Source: Pseudoalteromonas galatheae | GTDB lineage: Bacteria > Pseudomonadota > Gammaproteobacteria > Enterobacterales > Alteromonadaceae | DNA length: 64,000 nt | Direction: 5' to 3' | Assembly (NCBI RefSeq): GCF_005886105.2 | Contig: NZ_PNCO02000001.1 | Span: forward strand, 124,001-188,000 | In this document: positions 28,175-36,038 of the stretch, piece after piece | Numbering within the stretch: position 1 is the first letter of the stretch | Layout of the letters: each line of letters begins with the position of its first letter | Notes under the pieces: generated by a model | Told to the model about the DNA's origin: nothing | Database searches by the model: none | The model's input: only the letters and a program-made list of their open reading frames with translations | Made by a program: the position numbers and the translations under genes

Positions 28175-28921
28175 TTATATATTTGACTGTATTTTTTCAA
28201 AGTTAGGTTTTACGATTCCTTTCATTATTGCTAAAGCGACAGCATGTTGACGATTATTGGCTCGTAGTTTCTCAATAATGTTCATTAGATGGAATGTGAC
28301 AGTCCTTTGAGATAGTCCTATTATTTTAGAAATTTCCCATGCTGTTTTTCCTTCGCATGCCCAGAATAAGCAGTCACTTTCTCTCTGAGAAAGTTGTTTT
28401 ACAGGGTGGTTGTTTTCTTTTATTTTTAGGAGAGTAGATATGAGGTGAGTGGCGAATGTGTGGGCATATAATAAAATTGAATCTAAGAAGTCAAAATTGT
28501 GCTCTTTTTTAGAAATCATATTGAAATATACTAAATCGCTATCGTGGGTTTTTAAAGGGATATTTATTCCCGAATTCAAACCATTTTTAGATAGTATTTC
28601 AATAAGTTCCATTATGTTGTTTGTTCTTGTTTTTTTGTGTTTTTTTTTGCTCCATGATTGAGGGATATTTCGGTTCATCTGAGAAGATAGAAAATTATTC
28701 GTTTTTTCTCTGTCTGAGAGTATTTTTTTGATCAATTCCTTTTCTAAATTTGATTCACTTTTTAAAGTGGATGAGTAAAGTGATTTGTTCTCAATTGTGG
28801 TGAGGATAAAATATTCCATTCCACTCATTTCACAAAACTCTTGGCATAACCCTTTTAAACAATGTTCTGATTCAGACTTTTTTATTCGTTCTATTAGTTG
28901 ATAAAAATCTTTTATGTTCAT
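28175..28921 (-). CDS. LuxR-family transcriptional regulator (solo)
   Basis: The 248-residue protein has an N-terminal autoinducer-binding-like region (about 1-165) and a C-terminal LuxR helix-turn-helix (L-S-Q-R-E-S-D-C-L-F-W-A-C-E-G-K-T-A, about 178-240). W about residue 88 and the G-x-x-x-P near 118 are found, but I cannot see the conserved W-x3-Y and Asp-Pro of acyl-homoserine-lactone receptors, so the ligand may differ. No luxI-type synthase lies in the window. It is inside the GST/DsbA/LuxR/cytochrome run, between genes, and could sense the locus product. The DNA is more AT-rich than its neighbours. Confidence 0.82.
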   Translation of the reverse strand: MNIKDFYQLIERIKKSESEHCLKGLCQEFCEMSGMEYFILTTIENKSLYSSTLKSESNLEKELIKKILSDREKTNNFLSSQMNRNIPQSWSKKKHKKTRTNNIMELIEILSKNGLNSGINIPLKTHDSDLVYFNMISKKEHNFDFLDSILLYAHTFATHLISTLLKIKENNHPVKQLSQRESDCLFWACEGKTAWEISKIIGLSQRTVTFHLMNIIEKLRANNRQHAVALAIMKGIVKPNFEKIQSNI

Positions 28922-28951
28922 TGTAAATTACTTCCATATAAAAATGTCGGC

Positions 28952-29596
28952 TTAAGCAGCTAGACTTGTTATTTTAAGTATGACTTCTTCATAGAACTCA
29001 GCAGTCTTTGAGCCTTGTGAGTAATACTTTTTGTTGAAGCAAACTGCAGGTACTCCGTGACTTGATATTTCTTGAGCTCGGCTATACTTGGCGATTAATT
29101 CTGGTGGAGAAAATGCTGCATCGATTGCGGCTCTCGCTTCTTCGCTATCGAGCTTTAGCTGCTCAGCAAGAGTCACCAATTGCTCTGAATTAAATAGGTC
29201 TAGGCCTTCATTAAAATAACCTTTAATCAAAAGCTTATTCATTTCTATATGGAGGTTGTTAAGGCTTGCAAAGTGCATTAATTTATGTGCTTTTGAAGTG
29301 TTGTAGTAATGCGTTCTTTTACTGAAGTCGATCGGGACACCAGCAGCTTTGGCGGTTGCTAAAAGCCCTTTTCTATACTCATCATGCTGCTGTTCACTCC
29401 AGCCATTTACAGCCATTAATCTGGTGCTTATTAGCTCACCCTTAGCACTGAAATTAGGTTTAACTTCATATGGTAAAAACTCTATTCTTGGAATCACTTT
29501 ACCTGATAATTTAGTTAACGCGGTTGTTAAGTTTGCATAGTTAATTGGACACCAGGAACAGTCGATATCATGGACATATTCTATTATTAAATTCAT
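28952..29596 (-). CDS. DsbA-family (FrnE-like) thioredoxin-fold oxidoreductase
   Basis: A 214-residue cytoplasmic protein of the DSBA-like family that includes FrnE and 2-hydroxychromene-2-carboxylate isomerase. The CxxC site C-S-W-C is at about 14-17, and the cis-proline loop G-V-P-A-V is near 180. There is no signal peptide, so it is not a classic periplasmic DsbA. FrnE-type proteins occur in polyketide and other secondary-metabolite loci, and this gene sits between a GST and a LuxR regulator. A thiol-dependent reduction or isomerisation is possible. Confidence 0.85.
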   Translation of the reverse strand: MNLIIEYVHDIDCSWCPINYANLTTALTKLSGKVIPRIEFLPYEVKPNFSAKGELISTRLMAVNGWSEQQHDEYRKGLLATAKAAGVPIDFSKRTHYYNTSKAHKLMHFASLNNLHIEMNKLLIKGYFNEGLDLFNSEQLVTLAEQLKLDSEEARAAIDAAFSPPELIAKYSRAQEISSHGVPAVCFNKKYYSQGSKTAEFYEEVILKITSLAA

Positions 29597-29647
29597 TTCT
29601 TCACCCGACAGTTAGAAAGGGTGTGTTACACCCTTTAATAGTAAATT

Positions 29648-30247
29648 TTAAGCTTGTTTCTCTGCTTCTTGAGAAAGTTTAAAGTTTTCTAAGTGACTAA
29701 CTTTATCAATTAGCTGAGTAGTTTTTGGTCCAGTAATAATATCAACTGGGAAATATTGGCCCCAAGTATGATATACAGACAGTAAAATATCTGCGGCTGA
29801 ATAATTTTCGCCACCAAGGAATGTATTGTCACCAAGCTTTTGTTCAACTACGGACCATAAGTGATTGATAGTTTGGGCTGCACTTTCTAATGCTGCTAAC
29901 TTAGCATCGCTATCAGTCATTGATTGGGCGATGAAAAAAAGCTTGCTGTAAGCTGGATGCATAGTGGCATTTGCAAATAATAAGTTTTCAATAGCTTGCT
30001 TTCTTTGTGGTCCTGATTCTGGTAATAGCTTATTAGAGTGATTCTCTAATAGATGTAATATTATTGCTGCACCCTCAGTATATGTCTCGTTACCCTGAAC
30101 TAACACAGGTACAGTACCAACAGGGTTTAATTTTTTGAAATCTGCAACAGAGTCTTTGTTTACCAGTTCAAAATCTGCATTTATTTCACGAAGTATTATC
30201 TGTGTAGCTAAAGAGCATGCGCCAGTCATATAATAAAGTGTGTACAT
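29648..30247 (-). CDS. Glutathione S-transferase (beta-class type)
   Basis: The 199-residue protein starts M-Y-T-L-Y-Y-M-T-G-A-C-S-L-A, the beta-class GST N-terminus in which Cys near residue 11 contacts glutathione. The N-P-V-G-T-V-P-V-L motif near 41-49 (cis-Pro) and T-E-G-A-A-I near 57 form the glutathione site. The C-terminal helical domain has the family N-capping S-A-A-D-I-L. It is the first gene of the reverse-strand run and faces the lysR gene across 240 bases. It may detoxify or conjugate an electrophilic intermediate of the locus. Confidence 0.88.
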   Translation of the reverse strand: MYTLYYMTGACSLATQIILREINADFELVNKDSVADFKKLNPVGTVPVLVQGNETYTEGAAIILHLLENHSNKLLPESGPQRKQAIENLLFANATMHPAYSKLFFIAQSMTDSDAKLAALESAAQTINHLWSVVEQKLGDNTFLGGENYSAADILLSVYHTWGQYFPVDIITGPKTTQLIDKVSHLENFKLSQEAEKQA

Positions 30248-30272
30248 TTTATTTCCTTTTAAATTTAAGGGG

Positions 30273-30293
30273 TTCAGAGTGTAAAAACTCTGA
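30273..30293. promoter_or_regulatory. Perfect 8-base dyad between gst and lysR
   Basis: TTCAGAGT-GTAAA-ACTCTGAA lies 26 bases upstream of the gst ATG. It may be the operator for the divergent LysR-type regulator or a leader hairpin. It does not have a T-run. Confidence 0.45.
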
Positions 30294-30486
30294 ATCTAGT
30301 TTTAGCCAATTCTTTTTCTTGGCTGCGTATTAAGATTAATGAAGTATTAGGAGGGGATAAATATGCTAATTTCAAACATGCTGTTGACAGAAAAGAAACA
30401 ATGTAAATACTTCTTTTATTGTTTATTTCTTTTTTCTGTTTTGTTAACATTTATCGAATTGTATTGAAGTGTTGGAAGGGGTTGCA

Positions 30487-31374
30487 ATGGATAGGTTGGG
30501 GGCAATGGAGATTTTTGTCAGGCTAGCTGAATTAGGGAGCTTTACAGCAGTTGCAGATGAAGCCAACACATCAAAATCTAAAGTGAGTAAAGAGCTGAGT
30601 AAACTTGAAGAGTATATAGGGGTACGGCTCTTCCATCGTTCAACTAGACACATACGGTTAACCTCATTGGGCGAAGCCTACTTAAAGCGATGCAAGAGTA
30701 TTTTGAAGGAAGTGGAAGAAGCACAATCCGATATTCAGTTGTTACAAGATAGACCTGCAGGGAAGCTCAAGGTGAGTGTACCGATGGCACTTGGCCTGAC
30801 TGATTTAGCGCCGTTATTTAGCGAATTTATGAAATTATATCCTCATATTGAGTTAAATATATATTTAAGTGATGAGTCGGTAGACCTAATTGAGCAAGGA
30901 TTTGACATAGGGTTACGTGCAGCAAGTACAGCATTTGATTCAAATTATATAGGTAAGCGTTTAACTCAGTTTCGCTACCATGTTGTCGCATCTAGAGAAT
31001 ATCTAGATTCCCACTCACCGATTACTGTTCCCAAAGATCTTGAAAAGCACAACTGTTTTATCTACAGCTACTTTAGAAAAAAAAGCGTTTGGCCGTTGGG
31101 ATCTGGAGTGGCAGTGTCTGGTTCGCTCAAAGTTAATAGCACTATCTTTATGATGGAGCTTATCAAGGACGGATTAGGTGTAGGTTTTATTCCAGAGAGT
31201 GTTTGTAAACCTCTACTAGAATCCGGTGAAGTAGTGTCTATACTTTCCGAGTATAATAAGGCTAGTTTAACATTATACGCCATGTATCCTGCTCGACATC
31301 ATGTCCCGACATCACTGCGTTATTTTTTAGATTTCTTTCAAGAGCACTTTAAAAGAATCAATGCAGACAATTAG
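30487..31374 (+). CDS. LysR-family transcriptional regulator
   Basis: A 295-residue regulator with an N-terminal winged helix-turn-helix (M-D-R-L-G-A-M-E-I-F-V-R-L-A-E-L-G-S-F; recognition part S-K-S-K-V-S-K-E-L-S-K-L-E) and a C-terminal LysR substrate-binding domain (R-P-A-G-K-L-K-V-S-V-P, about 90 to 290). The ATG at 30487 has a GGAAGGGG site; an upstream extension at 30469 is less likely. By position it probably controls the divergent gst-dsbA-luxR-cytochrome run. The stop overlaps the stop of the racemase gene by four bases, tail to tail. Confidence 0.9.
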   Translation: MDRLGAMEIFVRLAELGSFTAVADEANTSKSKVSKELSKLEEYIGVRLFHRSTRHIRLTSLGEAYLKRCKSILKEVEEAQSDIQLLQDRPAGKLKVSVPMALGLTDLAPLFSEFMKLYPHIELNIYLSDESVDLIEQGFDIGLRAASTAFDSNYIGKRLTQFRYHVVASREYLDSHSPITVPKDLEKHNCFIYSYFRKKSVWPLGSGVAVSGSLKVNSTIFMMELIKDGLGVGFIPESVCKPLLESGEVVSILSEYNKASLTLYAMYPARHHVPTSLRYFLDFFQEHFKRINADN

Positions 31375-32192
31375 ACAATGATGTCTAAATAACTCAAGGA
31401 GCTTTGGCACGATAAAAAATTAGCAATTCTCTGTGGTTCTATGTCATGCCTACGGAGCGAATCAACCACATTTATACTCAATGCCCCAGGAAAAGAAGTA
31501 TTATTTGTGAATTCGGAGATATTGCTCAATATCTCTTGGACACGGTTGGCAACAGCTTCTCCAGAGTCAATAATCTTGATATGAGCTGGCAGTATGGTGC
31601 TAATTTCCTCAAGTATCAAAGGATAGTGGGTACAGGCTAAGACGACTACGTCACAATCATTAATGCTTATGGTGTGAGCGATTGCTGATAGCTCTTTTGC
31701 AACCCCATTTAAATATGATGCCTTACCCATTATTTTTTCTTCTGCTGCAATCACTAACCGTTGGGAAGGAAATAGCTGTACATTACAATTTGCCGCATAG
31801 TTATCAATTAGTGTATTGACGTACTTCGAATTGATAGTGAGCTCGGTACCAAGCACGACAAATGATTTATTTAGACTAATAGTCGAGGCCGGCTTAATTG
31901 CAGGCACAACACCGATAATTGGCAATTTGAATTCTTGGCGTAGTTGCGTTAAAGCAATAGTACTAATGGTATTGCAAGCAATAACAATAGCTTCTGGGGG
32001 GCGTTTACCGATGGCAGCTCTGAGGATCTGTATCACACGTGGCACTAGTTCGCTTTCGGATTTACTGCCGTAAGGGAAGTAGTCACGATCAAATACATAA
32101 TCTATATTAAGTGAAGGATTTTGCTTCATTAGTTCAGTAACAATGGATAACCCACCAACACCTGAATCAAATACCAAAATAGAAGGCCGCAT
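31371..32192 (-). CDS. Glutamate racemase-like protein
   Basis: A 273-residue member of the Asp/Glu racemase superfamily close to MurI, which makes D-glutamate for peptidoglycan. The D-S-G-V-G-G-L motif near 9-15, the first catalytic cysteine C73 (A-C-N-T-I-S) and the second, C187 (A-C-T-H-Y-P-L), are all present. The usual motif spellings are ACNTAS and GCTHYPL, so small changes are visible. Here it is wedged between lysR and a ferredoxin reductase at the end of a biosynthetic locus rather than near cell-wall genes. It may be a dedicated racemase or simply the housekeeping gene; the window cannot tell. It lies 15 bases after the reductase gene. Confidence 0.85.
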   Translation of the reverse strand: MRPSILVFDSGVGGLSIVTELMKQNPSLNIDYVFDRDYFPYGSKSESELVPRVIQILRAAIGKRPPEAIVIACNTISTIALTQLRQEFKLPIIGVVPAIKPASTISLNKSFVVLGTELTINSKYVNTLIDNYAANCNVQLFPSQRLVIAAEEKIMGKASYLNGVAKELSAIAHTISINDCDVVVLACTHYPLILEEISTILPAHIKIIDSGEAVANRVQEILSNISEFTNNTSFPGALSINVVDSLRRHDIEPQRIANFLSCQSSLSYLDIIV

Positions 32193-32207
32193 ATAAATTA
32201 TTTCTCG

Positions 32208-33458
32208 TTAAACTATTTCTTTTTCAGATTGCTTTATGACTGTATCAGCTAGGGCATATTCACTATTTTGTAATTTCTCTTGTTCAAGCCTTAGACCTTT
32301 CACTATGGCTTGTTTAGCAAATATAAAAGCGCTGGGGTGATTGATACATTCGGTTGCAACAAGTTTCTCGTGAGAAAAGTACCATAGTGATAGCTTATTG
32401 CTTTCAACTCTCTCAATCGTATGAGTGTAATTACTAGCTAATCCAGCAATTTGTAACTTAGTGTCGAATTGATCTGACCAAAACCAAGGGAGTTCAGATT
32501 TAGGTTCTGGCTGGTTGCAAGCATGAGCTGCTATCCTTTTAGCAGTTGATATCGCGTTTTGTACTGACTCTATACGCATATACTGGCCGATATCAGTGGA
32601 AAATTGACTAGCACAATCTCCCGCAGCATAAATACAGGGATCGTTGGTTAAGCCATTATTATCGGTAGCAATACCATTATCTACTTTCAGTTCTGCCTGC
32701 TCTGCAATGTGAGTATTTGGTTGTACTCCAATTCCAATTAGGACAAGATCACAATCTACTTTCAGTCCTGCAGCGGTAACCACACCTTCGACTTTTTTGC
32801 CTCCGGTAAACTCAGTAGCTTTACTATGAGTAAGTATCTTAACTCCATTTTCTTTTTGTATTTCACTTAAATACTTGCCTACGCTTTTGGAACAAACACG
32901 ATTGAGAACTCGCTCTTCGTGTTCTAATAAGGTTACATTCAAACCAAGTTTGGTCAGGCTGCTTGCTGCTTCTAACCCGATAAATCCTCCTCCAACCACG
33001 ACAGCAGATTGAGGTCGATGTTGAGCTATAAACTGCTTTAATAAATTAGCATCGGTTAACGTATTAAGATAAAAAATATTCTGCTTGTCGCTGCCTGGAA
33101 TAGCAAGCTGGCGAGGAGTTGCGCCGCTACAAATTGCTAACTTTTCATAATCTAGCTGTTGTTCATTACTCAGCTCAATTTGCTTTTTATGTCTATCAAG
33201 CTTTCTTACATGCGCATTATCAATGATTTCGATACCTTTTTTTTGATAAGCAGTAAGGGGCTTTATTCTGATAGCGTCGCTGGATTTTTCCCCTGTAAGA
33301 TAACTCTTAGATAGAAAAGGCTTTTGATATAGACTAGTAGCCTCCACTGCAAGCATTGTGATATCCCCTTGCCAGCCCTCTTTCCTCAAACTCAAAGCTA
33401 GTTGCGAGGCTGCTTGTCCGGCACCAATAATAAGAAAGCGATTTGCTTTATTCATCAA
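32208..33458 (-). CDS. FAD-dependent ferredoxin (putidaredoxin-type) reductase
   Basis: A 416-residue flavoprotein that would transfer electrons from NAD(P)H to a [2Fe-2S] ferredoxin. The FAD motif I-I-G-A-G-Q-A-A-S near 10-18, the NAD motif V-V-V-G-G-G-F-I-G-L-E near 152-162 and I-Y-A-A-G-D-C-A near 270 are conserved. The C-terminal P-W-F-W-S-D-Q-F segment near 320 is typical of putidaredoxin-type reductases. It is divergent from the ferredoxin gene with 132 bases between start codons, which carries the 18-base shared motif. No P450 gene is present in the window, so the partner oxygenase is open. Confidence 0.92.
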   Translation of the reverse strand: MMNKANRFLIIGAGQAASQLALSLRKEGWQGDITMLAVEATSLYQKPFLSKSYLTGEKSSDAIRIKPLTAYQKKGIEIIDNAHVRKLDRHKKQIELSNEQQLDYEKLAICSGATPRQLAIPGSDKQNIFYLNTLTDANLLKQFIAQHRPQSAVVVGGGFIGLEAASSLTKLGLNVTLLEHEERVLNRVCSKSVGKYLSEIQKENGVKILTHSKATEFTGGKKVEGVVTAAGLKVDCDLVLIGIGVQPNTHIAEQAELKVDNGIATDNNGLTNDPCIYAAGDCASQFSTDIGQYMRIESVQNAISTAKRIAAHACNQPEPKSELPWFWSDQFDTKLQIAGLASNYTHTIERVESNKLSLWYFSHEKLVATECINHPSAFIFAKQAIVKGLRLEQEKLQNSEYALADTVIKQSEKEIV

Positions 33459-33509
33459 TAATCTCTGGGAAAATTTTTTTTCATGTTGCCATTCTATTTA
33501 GGAAATGAA

Positions 33510-33527
33510 AACTGCAAAAAGTTACAC
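33510..33527 (-). promoter_or_regulatory. 18-base motif, second copy, in the reductase/ferredoxin promoter
   Basis: AACTGCAAAAAGTTACAC is the exact reverse complement of the sequence at 15126-15143. It lies 51 bases before the reductase start and 69 bases before the ferredoxin start. Confidence 0.65.
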
Positions 33528-33596
33528 CTATCTCCTTTGCTATTTAAGCGCTAATGTTGTGCTGTATTTTTATTAACTAAAAGTTAGAGGGTGAAA

Positions 33597-33917
33597 ATGC
33601 CTAACGTTATTGTTACAGATGTAGAGGGTCAACATTCATCAATTTCTGTGAGAGAGGGTGAGATCTTGATGGAAGTCTTAAACGAGAATGACTTTGAAGA
33701 AATTGAGGGAGTGTGCGGAGGCATACGTTCGTGTGCAACTTGCCATGTTTATGTAGATAAGAAATGGTTAGATAAACTTGTAGATAAGCACCAAGAAGAG
33801 TCAGAGTTATTGTCTGGATTGGAAGCACAGCAAGCTAATTCGAGACTTTCATGCCAAATTATTATGACTAGCGAATTGGATGGCTTAGAAGTTACAGTAG
33901 CTCCAATGGAGGACTAA
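33597..33917 (+). CDS. [2Fe-2S] ferredoxin, putidaredoxin type
   Basis: A 106-residue ferredoxin. Cluster cysteines are in V-C-G-G-I-R-S-C-A-T-C-H (C-x5-C-x2-C, about 38-47) and L-S-C-Q-I near 85. The A-T-C-H-V-Y-V and E-S-E-L-L motifs are typical of adrenodoxin/putidaredoxin types that serve P450 or other oxygenases. The ATG at 33597 has a GAGG site six bases upstream; a GTG six bases earlier is less likely. It is divergent from its reductase and could feed electrons to the diiron or other oxygenase of the locus. Confidence 0.93.
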   Translation: MPNVIVTDVEGQHSSISVREGEILMEVLNENDFEEIEGVCGGIRSCATCHVYVDKKWLDKLVDKHQEESELLSGLEAQQANSRLSCQIIMTSELDGLEVTVAPMED

Positions 33918-34042
33918 ATGTTTCGTTATACAGGCCAGTTATTCACCTCTTTTTATTCTAAATATTTTTAAAAATAATACTAAAGGTCTGACTTCGTTAG
34001 TCGATAACTAATCTGATCCATCAAAAAGTTAGGTAATCACTT

Positions 34043-34252
34043 ATGAATATTTCCGGAAGTAACCTACCTGCGATGTCTGGAGCTGGTCAAAGCGGTGAAG
34101 TATACAGCGCCGTTTTGGCAAAAAAGCAACAGAAAGCAGATGGACAAGCCGCGCTTGCTTTAATTGAATCTGCGGGCAGCAGTGCAGCAGCACAAACGCC
34201 AGCTAAATCAGTGACAGCAACGCTAGGCAACAACATCAATACATACGCGTAA
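34043..34252 (+). CDS. Small conserved protein, 69 aa, motility-protein-like
   Basis: The sequence has the pattern of a family of small bacterial proteins sometimes annotated as putative motility proteins (YjfB-like): a helix G-E-V-Y-S-A-V-L-A-K-K-Q-Q-K-A, a second Ala-rich helix A-A-L-A-L-I-E-S-A, and a C-terminal L-G-N-N-I-N-T-Y-A. The C-terminal G-N-N-I-N is what I rely on. No function can be assigned. A strong terminator follows 55 bases later. Confidence 0.55.
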   Translation: MNISGSNLPAMSGAGQSGEVYSAVLAKKQQKADGQAALALIESAGSSAAAQTPAKSVTATLGNNINTYA

Positions 34253-34306
34253 GCTTATGTCTGATGGCACGTTGTCTTCGGCATGTCCGATAGATATGTG
34301 CAACGC

Positions 34307-34337
34307 AATCGGTGCTAGGGTCATTAGCACCGATTTT
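34307..34337 (+). terminator. Terminator between the small gene and epmB
   Basis: The stem ATCGGTGCTA / TAGCACCGAT with a seven-base loop is followed by a T-run on the plus strand. It lies just beyond the epmB stop on the other strand and may serve both. Confidence 0.85.
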
Positions 34338-34345
34338 TTGCGCTC

Positions 34346-35362
34346 TTAACCGAGTAAACCTAGGTCAATCGGCGTTTTACTTGGCTGACCGCCAATCTCT
34401 CGCACTAATTTGGGCACCAAGAATCCCGGTAGTACTTCCAAAAGTTCAGCCATTATCGCCTTGGCTTCACGTTCTTCTACATCAAAATGACTAGCGCCTT
34501 CTACCTTATCGAGTAAATGCAAATAATAAGGCAGTATATCTGCGTCGAATAAGGCTTCACTCAGTTGGGCCTGAGCCGCAACATCGTTATTAATTCCTTT
34601 AAGTAACACAGCTTGGTTTAGCAAGGTCACATTGGCTAGTTTAAGCCTTTGCATTGCAGCTTTAAAAGTATCATCGATTTCATTTGCATGATTAATGTGG
34701 TTTACCAAAATCACCTTTAAATGACTCTGTGCTAAACGTTGGCACAATTCCTCGGTTACTCTCGCTGGGATCACTACCGGTAAGCGGCTGTGAATACGTA
34801 AACGTTTGATTTGTGGTATAGCCTCTAATTGTTCTAGCACCCAAGCTATCATGTTATCTTTGGCCATCAGCGGATCACCGCCGCTTAAGATCACCTCATT
34901 GATTTCAGGATGAGCGCGTAAATACTCAAATACTGGCTCTAAGCTCCGTTTGTTGACCTGATTATCCTGATAGGGGAAGTGGCGTCGAAAACAGTAGCGG
35001 CAGTTGACCGCACAACCAGTTTTGAGCATGAGTAATACTCTAGATCGGTACTTATGTAACAAACCAGGTACAGGTGCGTCTTGTTCTTCTAGTGGATCTT
35101 TACTAAATCCCGCTTCAGTTAAATATTCCTGATGTACAGGTAACACTTGTAATAGCAAGGGATCATGACGATCTCCGTGGCGCATTTTAGCGATAAATGG
35201 GCGAGGTACTCGCATAGGAAACAAGCGCTTAGCTGCAAAGTCTCGTGCATCAAATTGGTCATGCAACCCCAAGATGTTGAGTAGCTCTTGTGGGTCAGTG
35301 ACAACATTTGCTAATTCTTTTTGCCAGTTAGTCTGCAAATTTACTTCATTTATTTGTATCAT
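34346..35362 (-). CDS. epmB: EF-P (R)-beta-lysine synthase EpmB
   Basis: EpmB is a radical-SAM lysine 2,3-aminomutase that makes (R)-beta-lysine, which EpmA attaches to EF-P. The 338-residue length fits EpmB rather than the longer KamA. The radical-SAM cysteine motif C-A-V-N-C-R-Y-C near 118-125 is followed by F-R-R-H-F-P-Y, and S-G-G-D-P-L near 153 is conserved. It is divergent from efp, the usual arrangement. Confidence 0.95.
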   Translation of the reverse strand: MIQINEVNLQTNWQKELANVVTDPQELLNILGLHDQFDARDFAAKRLFPMRVPRPFIAKMRHGDRHDPLLLQVLPVHQEYLTEAGFSKDPLEEQDAPVPGLLHKYRSRVLLMLKTGCAVNCRYCFRRHFPYQDNQVNKRSLEPVFEYLRAHPEINEVILSGGDPLMAKDNMIAWVLEQLEAIPQIKRLRIHSRLPVVIPARVTEELCQRLAQSHLKVILVNHINHANEIDDTFKAAMQRLKLANVTLLNQAVLLKGINNDVAAQAQLSEALFDADILPYYLHLLDKVEGASHFDVEEREAKAIMAELLEVLPGFLVPKLVREIGGQPSKTPIDLGLLG

Positions 35363-35404
35363 TAGCAGGTTAATTACTCGAATATACGTAGATTAGAGGA
35401 TACG

Positions 35405-35971
35405 ATGGCGAATTATAGCACCAACGAGTTCAAGGGCGGCCTAAAAATTATGATGGACGGCGAGCCTTGTTCTATCTTAGAAAATGAAATGGTCAAGCCT
35501 GGTAAAGGACAAGCGTTTAACCGCGTTAAAATCCGTAAACTTATCTCAGGTAAAGTACTAGAGAAAACATTTAAGTCTGGTGACTCAGTGGAAGGCGCAG
35601 ACGTAATGGATACTGATCTAGCGTATTTATACACTGACGGTGAGTTCTGGCATTTCATGAACAACGAAACATTTGAGCAGATCGCAGCTGATGAAAAAGC
35701 AGTAGGCGATAGCGTAAAATGGTTGGTTGAAAATGACGTTTGTACTATCACACTGTGGAATGGTAATCCAATCGCAGTAACACCACCTAACTTTGTTGAG
35801 CTTGAGATCACAGAAACCGATCCAGGCCTGAAAGGCGACACCGCGGGTACTGGTGGTAAGCCTGCAACGCTAAGCACAGGTGCTGTTGTTCGTGTTCCTT
35901 TGTTCGTTCAAATTGGTGAAGTGATCAAAGTTGATACGCGTAGTGGCGAATACGTAAGCCGCGTAAAATAA
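35405..35971 (+). CDS. efp: Elongation factor P
   Basis: EF-P relieves ribosome stalling at polyproline. The 188-residue sequence has the three-domain layout with N-terminal [10 protein letters not shown]. The lysine to be beta-lysylated is K34 in the [10 protein letters not shown] loop, and the C-terminal [10 protein letters not shown] region is conserved. A GAGG site precedes the ATG. With epmB and epmA on either side, the modification pathway is complete apart from the hydroxylase EpmC, which is not in the window. Confidence 0.98.
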   Translation: MANYSTNEFKGGLKIMMDGEPCSILENEMVKPGKGQAFNRVKIRKLISGKVLEKTFKSGDSVEGADVMDTDLAYLYTDGEFWHFMNNETFEQIAADEKAVGDSVKWLVENDVCTITLWNGNPIAVTPPNFVELEITETDPGLKGDTAGTGGKPATLSTGAVVRVPLFVQIGEVIKVDTRSGEYVSRVK

Positions 35972-36001
35972 TAGCGTAAAGCAATTTACGATGTTTAATA
36001 A

Positions 36002-36027
36002 ATCCCAGCATGTTGCTGGGATTTTTT
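36002..36027 (+). terminator. Terminator after efp
   Basis: ATCCCAGCA / TGCTGGGAT with a three-base loop and a T7 tract. It sits immediately before the epmA ribosome site, so epmA may rely on readthrough or an embedded promoter. Confidence 0.85.
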
Positions 36028-36038
36028 TGGAGTAAACA

